NCBI GenBank assembly: GCA_007844125.1
Contig: CM017560.1
Span: 6,912,759 to 6,976,758 of the forward strand
Length of the DNA: 64,000 nucleotides
Direction of reading: 5' to 3'
Origin: Sinonovacula constricta
Lineage: Eukaryota > Mollusca > Bivalvia > Cardiida > Solecurtidae
The notes under the pieces were generated by a model. It did not search any database. It saw only the letters and a program-made list of their open reading frames with translations, and had not been told where the DNA came from. The position numbers and the translations under genes were made by a program. Numbering within the stretch: position 1 is the stretch's first letter; every line of letters begins with the position of its first letter. Positions 34,285-45,449 of this stretch are shown here, one piece after another.

Positions 34285-34510
34285 GGATGATGATGGAATG
34301 ATAATGATGGTGATGATGATGACGATGATGATGATGAGGATGATGAAAAGGTTTAAACAAATAAATCTTGAATAAATATATTTAACAAAGGATACGGATG
34401 ATCACCTTTTCTATCGGTTCCATCATGTATATTGCCGTATTGATCTCCCACTGCAGGTAATAGTAACAAAGTAAACTCCTCAGACGATTCACTTTCTGCA
34501 TCAACTCCAT
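33913..34510 (-). CDS. SPTSSA: Serine palmitoyltransferase small subunit (SPTSSA/B family), two coding exons
   Basis: Exons 34510-34396 and 34031-33913 join to a 77-residue protein (human SPTSSA has 71, SPTSSB 76). This family is a small ER membrane subunit that activates the SPTLC1/SPTLC2 enzyme condensing serine with acyl-CoA, the first step of sphingolipid synthesis. The match runs through Tyr-Tyr-Tyr-Leu-Gln (16-20), Tyr-Met-Met-Glu-Pro-Ile-Glu-Lys (28-35, human Tyr-Met-Leu-Glu-Pro-Trp-Glu-Arg) and Ser-Ile-Leu-Phe-Ala-Ile-Val-Gly (40-47), then a second hydrophobic stretch to about 62. The position before the Met/Leu-Glu-Pro motif is Met (M29), as in SPTSSA and not Val as in SPTSSB, which from the literature I recall indicates C16 acyl-CoA preference. 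The ATG has a good context (GTTGCCATGG). The donor CC|GTATCC is weak, but only it gives the family's gap-free alignment. Confidence 0.9.
34162..34347. repeat. (GAT)n microsatellite in the intron of the SPT gene
   Basis: About 60 mostly perfect GAT/ATG units with TAAT interruptions fill half of the 364-bp intron. The poly-Ile and poly-Met frames on the two strands are artefacts. Confidence 0.96.
34396..34510 (-). CDS. SPTSSA: SPT small subunit, exon 1
   Basis: It starts at ATG 34510-34508 and ends in phase 1 before GTATCC (34395). It encodes residues 1-38 plus one base. The frame remains open upstream to about 34610, and an acceptor-like CTTCAG precedes 34571, so a 5' non-coding exon may be spliced in. 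The chosen ATG matches the family's length before the Tyr-Tyr pair. Confidence 0.88.
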
Positions 34511-34837
34511 GGCAACGACTTCTGGGTTCGGCAGAGATGGTGTGGAACAAACGCACGGCAGTGACTCTGAAGACAGTTTAATGGCAAACTCTAAAACAAA
34601 ATTGTTCCTCTAATGACTTTCTTTAAAGTATTGCAGATCAGCTGCTCTACTTTCATTGTGTATAATGACACAATGAATAGTTACGACTGAGAGTACTTGA
34701 AAATTTGTAGTACTTTCATTTGAGCCAACTTAAATACGGAAATACGGAAATTATGTGAATGCGCTCGACAAGCCATATGTATTGTTTAAACTGGTGGAGA
34801 GGGGGCGGGGGCGGGAACTCAGCAGGCAAATAATCTA

Positions 34838-34970
34838 AATAAAACTACCGACACACCGCAGGTCAGCTGGTAGACCTTCCGACATTAAGTCCTTCGCCCC
34901 GACCTGGACTCGAACCTATGCGATGAAAGGCGAGCTCTCGGAGGAGTTACAAGTCCGCGACTTTCCTACT
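34838..34970 (-). mobile_element. tRNA-derived SINE, family S1, reverse copy
   Basis: Head and half body: CTACCGACACACCGCAGGTC, AGCTGGTAGACCTTCC, ACATTAAGTCCTTCGCCCCG, B box complement (TGGACTCGAACC) and GGAGTTACAAGTC. It lacks the 3' body. Confidence 0.7.
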
Positions 34971-34979
34971 CTTCTATGG

Positions 34980-35960
34980 ACATCACTCATGAATAAATGA
35001 GACTAAAATAAGTAGTTTATACTCAGATCTGGGAGTGCGTGTTGGGAACTCTCTGTTGTATGTAAGCAAATAAATTCGATTTAGTATGGTTTAAATAAAT
35101 AATGAAACATGGCAAATATTAATAATGCAACCGTGTAATGTCTCGTCACTAGAAATGTACATTCGACAGACCATGGTCAAAACTGGTTAATACAGTATAG
35201 ATTGACAACAATAAGATGGCACAAATGGTTGTTTCCTTAAATCAGTATCGGAACTTAATAAGTACTTTCCCAATTTTACATTTACCATTAGGGACACTGC
35301 GGCACTTTTTGTGGTCTTACCTACATACATACTAAAGCAGTGCAGTGGTAGAGTGTGCTGCTTTCCTGGGTCGAATCACACTTTGTGAAATTTTACTTTC
35401 ATTTCTGTTTTAACAACGTATTTCAAAACAAAGATGTATAAGCTACTTTCGTTTATCTTCTGTCGTATTATTTTACTTAGTTCGATGAAGAAGATATCGA
35501 CATGAGAACGGATATGCACTCTGGTGATAAAAATAAAATAAGTAACACATTATACACTAAAAAGAAGAAAACAATCTTAGAAATTACCTTATTCAATAAA
35601 AAAATAGCAGTTGTAGGCAATTTTCAATTTGCATATATTTGTACAATAGCACGCTTAGAAGCATTTTCTAACAATTGGCGACGACTTACCAGTGACAAAA
35701 AATAAACAATGCCAATATTATGTTGTTGAGCTATAGTATGTCTGACTTCTGCAATATGCATATTATGTGATGTAAAAATGAAACCGATTGCCGCTCATGT
35801 TGACTTACCTCTCTGATAACACACATCAAAACTCGCTTTTAAAATCCGAAAAATATAAAGAGGAATACGATATACATTTATTTATTGTTATTGCCCGAAC
35901 AGTAAGCAATTATTACCTCTGACGATTGTGAAAATATATTCAGATAGCATTAATTACCTA
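34980..35960. other. Gene-free stretch upstream of the SPT gene
   Basis: No further exon was recognised. A degenerate forward tRNA-like segment lies at about 35338-35385 (GTGGTAGAGTG and GGGTCGAATC). Confidence 0.3.
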
Positions 35961-36060
35961 TGTATGTATTATCTGGGTAGAACCACTGGCGCACCGCGTG
36001 CTACATTGAATACCCCCTCACCTGACAGTTCTCGTCGCGACCGGAAGTCAGTGCGTGTAT
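35960..36060 (-). mobile_element. SINE family S1 fragment
   Basis: TCTGGGTAGAACCACTGGCG and CACCGCG of the S1 body, then sequence with the diverged CTCGTCGCGACCGGAA head side. It directly precedes the 23-bp satellite by about 150 bp. Confidence 0.5.
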
Positions 36061-36203
36061 AAAATCTGGTTTCTTTATTGTGCATCTAATTGTAAATGAG
36101 TTTGTGATTGACATTCAGTCTTCTTGCTTGCACAATAATTATACGGTAAACACACTTTATAAAGTATCAAGATCAGCCATGTTTATCAAATCTAAACTTA
36201 CTC

Positions 36204-38317
36204 TGACACATCTAACATATATACATTGACACATCTAACATATATACATTGACACATCTAACATATATGCATTGACACATCTTACATATGAACATTGACA
36301 CATCTAACATATGAACATTGACACATCTAACATATGTACATTGACACATCTAACATATGTTCATTGACACATCTAACATATGAACATTGACACATCTAAC
36401 ATATGAACATTGACACATCTAACATATGAACATTGACACATCTAACATATGTACATTGACACATCTAACATATGAACATTGACACATCTAACATATGTAC
36501 ATTGACACATCTTACATATATACATTGACACATCTAACATATGTACATTGACACATCTAACATATGAACATTGACACATCTAACATATGAACATTGACAC
36601 ATCTAACATATGAACATTGACACATCTAACATATGTACATTGACACATCTAACATATGTACATTGACACATCTAACATATGTACATTGACACATCTAACA
36701 TATGAACATTGACACATCTAACATATGAACATCGACACATCTTACATATGTACATTGACATATCTAACATATGTACATTGACACATTTAACATATGAACA
36801 TTGACACATCTAACATGTGTACATTGACACATCAAACATATATGCATTGACACATCTAACATATGAACATTGACACATCTAACTTATGTACATTGACACA
36901 TCTAACATATGTACATTGACACATCTAACATATGAACATTGGCACATCTAACATATGTACATTGACACATCTAACATATGTACATTGACACATCTAACAT
37001 ATGCACATTGACACATCTAACATATGTACATTGACACATCTAACATATGCACATTGACACATCTAACATATAAACATTGACACATCTTACATATGTACAT
37101 TGACACATCTAACATATGTAGATTGATGCATCTTACATATGTACATTGACACATCTAACATATGTACATTGACAAATCTAACATATGTACATTGGCACAT
37201 CTAACATATGTACATTGGCACATCTAACATATGTACATTGGCACATCTTACATATGTACATTGACACATCTAACATATGAACATTGACACATCTAACATA
37301 TGTACATTGACACATCTAACATATGTACATTGGCACATCTAACATATGTACATTGGCACATCTAACATGTACATTGACACATCTAACATATGTACATTGA
37401 CACATCTAACATATGTACATTGGCACATCTAACATATGTACATTGGCACATCTAACATATGTACATTGGCACATCTTACATATGTACATTGACACATCTG
37501 ACATATGAACATTGACACATCTAACATATGTACATTGACACATCTAACATATGTACATTAACACATCTAACATATGTACATTGACACATCTAACATATGA
37601 ACATTGACACATCTAACATATGTACATTGACACATCTAACATATGAACATTGACACATCTAACATATGTACATTGACACATCTAACATATGAACATTGAC
37701 ACATCTAACATATGTACATTGACACATCTAACATATGTACATTGACACATCTAACATATGAACATTGACACATTTAACATATGTACATTGACACATCTAA
37801 CATATGAACATTGACACATCTAACATATGTACATTGACACATCTAACATATGTACATTGACATATCTAACATATGTACATTAACACATCTAACATATGTA
37901 CATTGACACATATAACATATGTACATAGACACATCTAACATATGAACATTGGCACATCTAACATATGAACATTGACACATCTAACATATGTACATTGACA
38001 CATCTAACATATGAACATTGACACATTTAACATATGTACATTGACACATCTAACATATGTACATTGACACATCTAACATATGTACATTGGCACATCTAAC
38101 ATATGTACATTGGCACATCTAACATATGTACATAGACACATATAACATATGAACATTGACACATCTAACATATGTACATTGACACATCTAACATATGAAC
38201 ATTGACACATCTAACATATGTACATTGACACATCTAACATATGTACATTGACACATCTAACATATGAACATTGACACATCTAACATATGTACATTGACAC
38301 ATCTAACATATATGAAC
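36204..38317. repeat. 23-bp satellite array, about 92 copies
   Basis: The unit is TTGACACATCTAACATATGT plus ACA, 23 bp, nearly uninterrupted over 2.1 kb. Main variants are T or A after ATATG, GACAC or GGCAC, and CTAAC or CTTAC. A block with three GGCAC units followed by a CTTAC unit occurs at about 37191-37250 and again 228 bp later (ten units less a 2-bp deletion), showing segmental duplication inside the array. There are no spacers, so it is not a CRISPR. The unit contains the palindrome ACATATGT. Confidence 0.97.
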
Positions 38318-38612
38318 TTCCTTCAAAAGTGAAACTGAGTACACGGCATTCGTTCTTTGTCACTTTTATTTGTTCGTGAAGATTCAAGATGGCGAAATAT
38401 GCTTTCATGTTGAATTCAAACTCTACAACTAGTACAAGATATTGATATTACATGACACTCAGGCAAACCCACTTCACGTGAGGACTACATTGTTTACAAA
38501 ACACTAGTAGGATACAAGGAAAGAGGTATTAGTGGAACACAATATTCGTCTTTAAACACGTGATAAAGTGTGGGATGTAGAAGTTGTTATACCACGCCAT
38601 GAAATAACAATG

Positions 38613-39079
38613 ACTTTAAAGGTAGTGTTCGAAAGTTTACGCCCATTGTTTTGTGCTCTCGAACAACAAATTAATTAAAGCTGTATGAACAGATCCTATT
38701 TATGCCCTATATCTTTGTGAAAACTAAAACATAACTCCCTACCCAATATTACAACCTTGCATTTCCTACCTAAGCCACGATGCACAGTTAAGCCATTTCT
38801 TTACTAAGAAAACTACGTGACCGCTTACTTTAGAGATAACGTTATATCAGCATCCGGGTATTCCGCGCTCTATTTTAGCAGAAATCCACATCATAGTTAT
38901 TAATAAATTGGAAAGAATGGACATTTGGAGGATTTGTTCAGTCTACCAATTCAGGTAATGTTCTAAATCGTCCTGCATAGTATGAGTGAGTGCAGATATT
39001 ATGCCGAAATCCCCCAAACAGGGTTAAGAGATTGTTAGATATATGTGATACAGGCAAATAGTCGGATACCACTTTAAAG
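38613..39079 (-). mobile_element. MITE-like element, family M1, copy D
   Basis: It is bounded by imperfect inverted ends: CTTTAAAGGTAGTGTTCGAA at 38612 and the complement of CTTTAAAGTGGTATCCGACT at 39058-39079. The body shares GCAGAAATCCACATC- and GTGACC-type segments with 39860-39960. It has no coding capacity. Confidence 0.45.
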
Positions 39080-39147
39080 TTAGTTGTGCGATTTACACGA
39101 ACCTACGTGTACTATCTGAGTCTCTACATTGATCATGCGATTTATTT

Positions 39148-39450
39148 CCGACAGTTTGACTATATCAAATGCATAAAACAATATTTTCTCACTGTTTTGT
39201 AGAATTTATGCGTGTTTTCTTCATGAAGTCGCGCCATATTCTAAGACGATTTTGACCACTACCGCACGTGTTGGACAGTACAACGCACGGAATAGCCCGC
39301 CTTATTTGTTCATTCATTCTGAATCTCTAAATAAGCACGATGGGAAGTTCTGTTAAAAACAGATATTTACGTCACCCGGAAACATGATCTCAGAAGTAGG
39401 TTGTCACGTGGTTTTCTACGTTAAGCTAACTGTGCAGCGTGGCTCAGGTA
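39148..39450 (+). mobile_element. MITE-like element, family M1, copy B
   Basis: It starts CCGACAGTTTGACTATATCA at 39148 and aligns with copy A (17779-18100) through TAAATAAGCACGATGG and GGTTGTCACGTGGTTTTCT. The right end is not identifiable. Confidence 0.5.
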
Positions 39451-39527
39451 GGAATAAATGTTTGAAATTACAAGTCGGTTGTTATTTATCAATTTCCAAG
39501 TATATGTAGGATATTAATAAACGAAGT

Positions 39528-39593
39528 TTTATGGCCGTCCCCTGATAACTGAAAAACTGTTGGTGGGACGATAAATCCAATTAACAAAAACTT
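39528..39593 (+). mobile_element. SINE, third family, 3' fragment
   Basis: Forward copy of the block at 27170-27240: GATAACTGAAAAACTGTTGG, TGGGACGATAAATCCAATT and an A-rich end. Confidence 0.5.
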
Positions 39594-39647
39594 TTATGTG
39601 ACCTTTATAGGTAACACAATAATGTATGTAATTTTCAAGAGAAGGCC

Positions 39648-40104
39648 TAGGGATATCCGACAGTTTGGAAACAAAAATATTTTCATTGAAAATCTTAATA
39701 AACTATTCTTAAATTAACAGATCTCGCAAGATGTTACTGATGTCATACACCTGTCTGAAAAGTGTACTGTTACGTCACAATCGTCATTACCAACCTGTAT
39801 TTCCAATCTGAAATACGCTGCACAATTAGCTATTATTTGTTTATTTATTGGTTATCAAACTAAGAAAACCATGTGACTACATATTTTTTGCTCAACTTAC
39901 GTAATCCGCTGTGACGTCGATGTCAAATTTTAGCAAAAATCCAAATCGTTCTTATTTATAGATATGAAAAGAATGAACTGTTGGAAATCGTCAAAGCTTA
40001 AACTAAAGTATAATGTTAACCTACAGAAATATGCACACATACCCAAGAGGTGAGATACGGTTACATTTTTAGATATAGGCAAACTGTCGGTTACCACTTT
40101 TAAG
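39648..40104. mobile_element. MITE-like element, family M1, copy C, with both ends
   Basis: The left end is GATATCCGACAGTTTGG (39652). The right end is the complement of CTTAAAAGTGGTAACCGACAGTTTGCC (40074-40102). Its right half (39850-39960) is the inverted counterpart of the body of copies A and B (ACCATGTGACTAC, TTCTTATTTATAG). It is about 455 bp with no open frame of interest. Confidence 0.5.
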
Positions 40105-40109
40105 GCTGG

Positions 40110-42415
40110 TTAGTAAATCGATCTGTAGCCTACTGTCATATAAATGTGACCTAAGTTCTGTAGTACGGTTCTAAAGAGTACAGATTAACGCCCAGAAATA
40201 TTTGCTTTATGTGTGTTTATGTTGCGGGTGGTCATTTTAAAGACTTCAGTATAATAACATTTAATACTTCTAACCCATAATAGATAGTTTCCATGTGATG
40301 TCATAGGCACTAACAGGCCAGTTTCAGGCAGTCATCTTTGAAGGCAGAAGCTTTTTCAGGCCGGAAGCTGGAAATATGTGCTGTGTTTAACTTACCACTG
40401 TGTGTTTTTCAGTCTATTTTACAGAATTTTATATCAAATTCAACAGCTTTTATGATGTATTTAAAATATCAACACTATATTTTGATAGTTTAATAGGAAA
40501 AGAAGTACAACCAAAACTGTTCATTTTGTTTATTGATGAGACAATAATATTACTTATTTCTGTGTATTCATTATTTGTGCATTTATCAATTTTAAAAATA
40601 TCGCATTTTTAAAATATGAATTTCAAGTGCTTTCCAATGGTGTGTAGCTTTTAATCTTTGGACCACAAATGAAGAAATTACAAGAAAATAAAATTTACTC
40701 TTCTATAGAATGCATCTGAAAATCCCTTGAAGTTGCCATCAAAGATGGCTGCCAAGATAAGGGATCTTCACTAATGTGGAAACTTTCTATTGTACAATAT
40801 AAATGGTCATATTCTACAAAAATAGTACAGCTACTTTACTATACCTGAATCCTACTTCAAATGTTTACAACGGATGTACACATGGTTCATGCAATGAACG
40901 ACCATCATTTCTGTCCAACGCATTAGCTATGTACATATGCCCGAGATTGAGTCAATCCATGGCATTTGATCTTTCAAAATACTCAATTGAATACACCATT
41001 ATTATGCCCGTATACTGGGTGAACAACTTTGATTAACTCTGACTTTCTTTTTAAATATATGACAGAATAATTCTTTAGACGTAACGAAAGATAAAACTTA
41101 CCTGTATGGCCAATTATAAATCCCAGTATTAAATGAGTATAACAACCAGAAGAATAAACGTTTTCAAAGCATGTCCACCAACGTCTGTAAAATCATGTCT
41201 ACACGAATCAAGGCTAAAAATAGACATCGGGGAGAGCCGGTATTCCATTCATTGACGGGTCGCTTATGTCGTTTATGTATTCTACCATTCTACCTGTACA
41301 ATGCAAGGTCGGGTTAATTCAATATCCACCTGTGAGATTATGGCAAGCAATGATCACTCGCTGGTGTCGAGTATGAACCAGTCTACATATCGGCAGAATA
41401 ATAATCCATGACTGCAATAAAGGCGAATTGGATTATCGAGCGGATATATCTTTCAAATCAGGATAATTATATATCTCACATTCTACACCGCAGCTTGTTC
41501 TGGTGTTGTTTTCTCGTTGTGGGAGTAAACAACTCTTACTTAATTGATTTATTTAACAAAATTGTCAGGTTGGGTGATAAACACAATACCCAATCAAAGC
41601 GCCAAAGGCACTGACATAGTAATTGCTCGCAATTTGTGAAGTAAAATATATAAACTGAATGACTAAATGATAAATACTTTGAAAGTTTTACCATTACTTC
41701 CTTAGTCTCGAATGCACACATTTTCCTTCGACACTATCACTATAGGTAGACACAGAAAAACGCAGATGATGAATTAATAACTTGATACAACACATTATTT
41801 GCAGTTATTGTGAAGAATTGCAATGACAAACCAGGACGGTCGAAAATATAAGAATCTTTTGAACAGCACAGACAATATTAGGCAATATGTCAGCAAGCAG
41901 ATTTAAAAAAGTCACTATTTCTCTACATAAATTTCTGTTTTAATTGTAAACAACATTCTGAACTGTTTAACTGTAACAGTTTTTTTATCAAATGTTCAAA
42001 TGTTGAATAGAAAATCGCATATTAGAGATTAGTGTGTGAAAGTGCCAAAAATAGGAAACAAAGGGCTCATACCCCGTAAATAAATACATGATGTTCGTAA
42101 CACGCGATTCATGCACATTTGATAAAATAATAAACAATATTGCTATAGTTCAAAGGTATAAAACGACCTTACATAATAATGAAAACACGGGGTAAACATG
42201 ATATCTTGCAAAATAAAATGTTCACACAAAAAATTAACAATATAATGCACAGTTAAATGGCATTAAATTTGTTTTATAACACACAACGTATGTAAACTTG
42301 TTAAGAAACATTTAGGTCATGCAAGATGAGCGTCACACACAATGTTAAAAAATTACCTAGTTTGTTTTGTTTTTGTTTTTTGTTTCATTTGTTGTTGTAG
42401 GTTGTTGTTGTTGTT
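40110..42415. other. Gene-free AT-rich stretch
   Basis: Nothing coding was recognised on either strand. Several 60-77 codon frames are chance-sized. GCCATCAAAGATGGCTGCCA at 40736 is a short palindromic motif. Confidence 0.35.
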
Positions 42416-42419
42416 ATTT

Positions 42420-42495
42420 TTCCAATTATTGGTGGAAGAAGACCCCAGACTTATGCTTGGGTAGAACTACCGGCGCACCGCAGGTTAGCTGGAAC
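42420..42495 (-). mobile_element. SINE family S1 fragment
   Basis: GAAGACCCCAGACTTATGCT, TGGGTAGAACTACCGGCGCA and CCGCAGGTTAGCTGGA are the S1 body. The element is cut before its tRNA head. Confidence 0.65.
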
Positions 42496-42591
42496 ATAAT
42501 AGTGTCCACTGGGTGAACACGATTTCCTTCAACGTTTCAACATTTCATCAGCTTCAAAGATTTCCATGGAATCAAAAGTAGTCCCATTTTT

Positions 42592-42670
42592 TGGAAATGG
42601 CCGAGGTGATCTGACTACCTACATACATTCGAGAGATGATTCGTGAATTATCCGAGGTGCTCCGATTGAC
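42592..42670. repeat. Dispersed repeat, copy 1 of 2
   Basis: About 75 bp (containing CATTCGAGAGATGATTCGTG and AATTATCCGAGGTG) recur in the same direction at 56917-56992 with about 90 percent identity by eye. Confidence 0.75.
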
Positions 42671-43108
42671 GCATCCTCTTGTTTTCAGAATCACAAATCG
42701 CAAGTGTTTGACAAGTCTTCTTATACACCACCCCACACACGCCTAGAGAAAAGTTCAAGGGCTTCGAATTCATCCATGACTGAACTGTATCAGTTATGAT
42801 GTGTATATCCTTGCGCGTTTTTGTGGCATAGAACAGCAGAATCATTTAAATCATTTTCAAGTTCATTTGTATAAAGTGCAAATAACTCGTAGTAACCAGA
42901 CAAACCAGAAAATAATAATCAAAAGGAACGGAGTATGTCGATATTAACTATGTAGTTTGTAATTACAGACGTAGAAGACAACAAGGAAGAAAGCGATGTA
43001 GCTAATAGTCAAGTCCCATCAGAGTTACGGTTCGTTACTCACACATATTTATGTAATAAATCGACAGATGAAGAGATTTATTTCGTTCTAAGTACAGTTA
43101 TTCTTGTT

Positions 43109-43313
43109 TAGAGAGAGATATAGATAGATAGATAGAGAGAGAGAGAGACACAGAGAGAGAGAGACAGACAGACAGATAGACAGAGATAGAGAGAGAGAGA
43201 GAGACAGAGAGGCAGACAGACAGACAGACAGACAGACAGAGGCAGAGACAGAGACAGAGACAGAGAGACACAGAGACAGACAGACAGACAGAGACGGAGA
43301 AAGAGACAGAGAC

Positions 43314-43344
<31 letters not shown>

Positions 43345-43427
43345 CACAGAGACAGAGACACCGAGAGACAGACAGAGAGAGACAGACAGAGACATTGATA
43401 GAGACAGAGAGACAGACAGAGAGAGAT
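43109..43427. repeat. (GA)n/(GACA)n microsatellite
   Basis: About 320 bp of GAGA and GACA units. The long Ser/Leu/Val frames on the minus strand are artefacts of this repeat. Confidence 0.96.
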
Positions 43428-43429
43428 CA

Positions 43430-44920
43430 CTGAGTAAACTGCAACAAGTATTTAAAATGAACGTCTAGTTTTTGTTACATAATGTAGAAAAAAAACTGAC
43501 ATTATAAACGAAGTATATATGATACAAACTAAGCTTGTAAACGTGTGTAAATGTCTTTGATAAAAGTAAAATCTATTTTTGAAAACGCGCCCACCTTACA
43601 ATACCGATCCGGATGTTGTAGCTCTAATCTGAGCTCAAAACTTGCGTTTAATAGTAATGTTTTATGTGCATATTCAAAGCATTGTTCAAAATAAGCCAGA
43701 TTGATTGTTTGATTGTATCATTTCTAAGTGGCAATGCAATATGTCAACACAAGACTAAACGAATAATCTGTGAGAAAGCGCTGAAAGGATTATGGGTAGT
43801 ACAGCTATGATATCTCTTTCATTCACAATAGTTTTCAGGCAGTTTAACTGACATGGTTTGAGCACATGCGTCACTCCTACTTCCATAGCAACCTTTAATA
43901 TCAAAATTTCGTCCATTCTAAAGTTGTCAAATAAACTTGGTCAAGAACGTTGAAAGCGAAATGAGGCTTCACAACATATTTAATTTAGTTGTAATATTTT
44001 AATATAATGAACAAATGACTTTTTTACGAGTTATAGATTTGTAACCAGGTGTTTTAAATACATTTAACCGCGACAGTTTATCAATACCTGTTTAATTATA
44101 GGATAATTACTATCCACCTGTGTTAGAGATCATTACTGACCAGTAATTATGTTCTATAATTTGTAGCGTAGTTATGTAGATTGTATGGGAGAGTGTTGTT
44201 TCAAGGCTGAGTTATGTTTCCCAATGCATGGGGGTTTGTATGAGCTTAAAGTTTAAATACTTAATTTCAACCAGTAAGAGAAAGTCAGAGCCAGAGTCAG
44301 AGTTAAATTCTGATACCCAAGAAATATGTATTGTTTTCTTCGATGGTAGTTTTTGAATTATTTGAAAATCTCCAAATTACTATTTTTCAATTTTCGAAGC
44401 ACACATCCGCGAAATCGGATGTAAGACGATCGAACCACGTACCGAATATCCGGGTGTGCCAATACTATAAGCTTTGAGGTTCTTTTCGGAACGTGTACGG
44501 AAAGGATCGAATATTATGCGAATGTCGTTATTTGACTGTTAAATGTATCCGGTAAAGTGTGACCCTTTGACTATAGTAGAAAAATTCATGACAGCTTTGT
44601 AACCAATCCACAAAAAAACGGCTAAACGTTTTGCTACTATTACCTTACGAGAAATATGTAATTTATTTCATAGTCTTACTACATCTTTACTATTTTTAAA
44701 CCAAATTGTCTATGCTAACCCACATTAGTAGCTTAATGGCATGTATTGTATTTTTAATTTTGTTATAAATAGTATCAAGGATGGTTTACGCAATTTTATA
44801 TTATTTTCGTTATGCATTGGTGTCTCAGCAACCAATAGTGAATAACAATACCAAACAGTTACCCATCAACACGCTATATTTCTATAACACCTACTAAGTA
44901 TAATTAATAATTAAATCGTT
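43430..44920. other. Gene-free AT-rich stretch
   Basis: No exon, RNA gene or large repeat was recognised. Confidence 0.35.
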
Positions 44921-45068
44921 TTTGCTCCACGCTCCAAAGTGACAGCCCGCATTGCCTTTGCAGACCACAGTAAGACATCTCCCAGTGAGAGCTGGCTGAT
45001 CTGGAGCTACAATATTAGTTAAACCGTGTAAAACAGGCTCTGAGTTTAGTTGCGATGTGACATTGTAC
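44921..45068 (-). other. Orphan coding-like segment
   Basis: On the minus strand one frame reads Val-Thr-Ser-Gln-Leu-Asn-Ser-Glu-Pro-Val-Leu through Val-Ala-Pro-Asp-Gln-Pro-Ala-Leu to Val-Cys-Lys-Gly-Asn-Ala-Gly-Cys-His-Phe-Gly. Composition and local GC are more protein-like than the surroundings. I see no convincing splice sites and do not recognise a domain. It may be a fragment of an old element or pseudogene. Confidence 0.25.
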
Positions 45069-45407
45069 TTTATTCAGTTAGTCTTATTTTTTTGTAATAA
45101 CAGTCTAAAACGTGTCTCATTTGTTTAACTCTGTGTTGAGAATGTTTGAAACAGATTTTATCATAAATTTGACCAGTTTCTTGTTGAAAACCTAATACGT
45201 TGGCCTCGACAAAACAATTTATTTATTTGCTAACAATAAATGACGCCCGATATAACCGTTACATTATAAAGCAACATCTAAGTGGTCATTTGTCCACAAA
45301 GTCGTTTAAATGTTGTATTGATTTAGGACAAAAGTTCATTTGTAGAAACAAAGTATATATTGTGTGTCAAAGGGTGATCATTTAAAACATACACAAAACG
45401 CTATCTC

Positions 45408-45445
45408 CAATGAAATATACACATATATATATATATTTCATTGGG
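45408..45445. repeat. Near-perfect inverted repeat
   Basis: CCAATGAAATATA on the left and TATATTTCATTGG on the right flank an AT-rich loop, forming an unbroken hairpin in either strand. Confidence 0.7.
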
Positions 45446-45449
45446 TATA

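Noticed and set aside
34037..34360. Poly-Ile and poly-Met frames
   Set aside because: They translate the GAT microsatellite inside the SPT intron.
36204..38317. CRISPR-like array
   Set aside because: Units are contiguous with no unique spacers and the DNA is eukaryotic. It is a satellite.
43098..43430. Ser/Leu/Cys-rich frames
   Set aside because: They translate the (GA)n/(GACA)n repeat.
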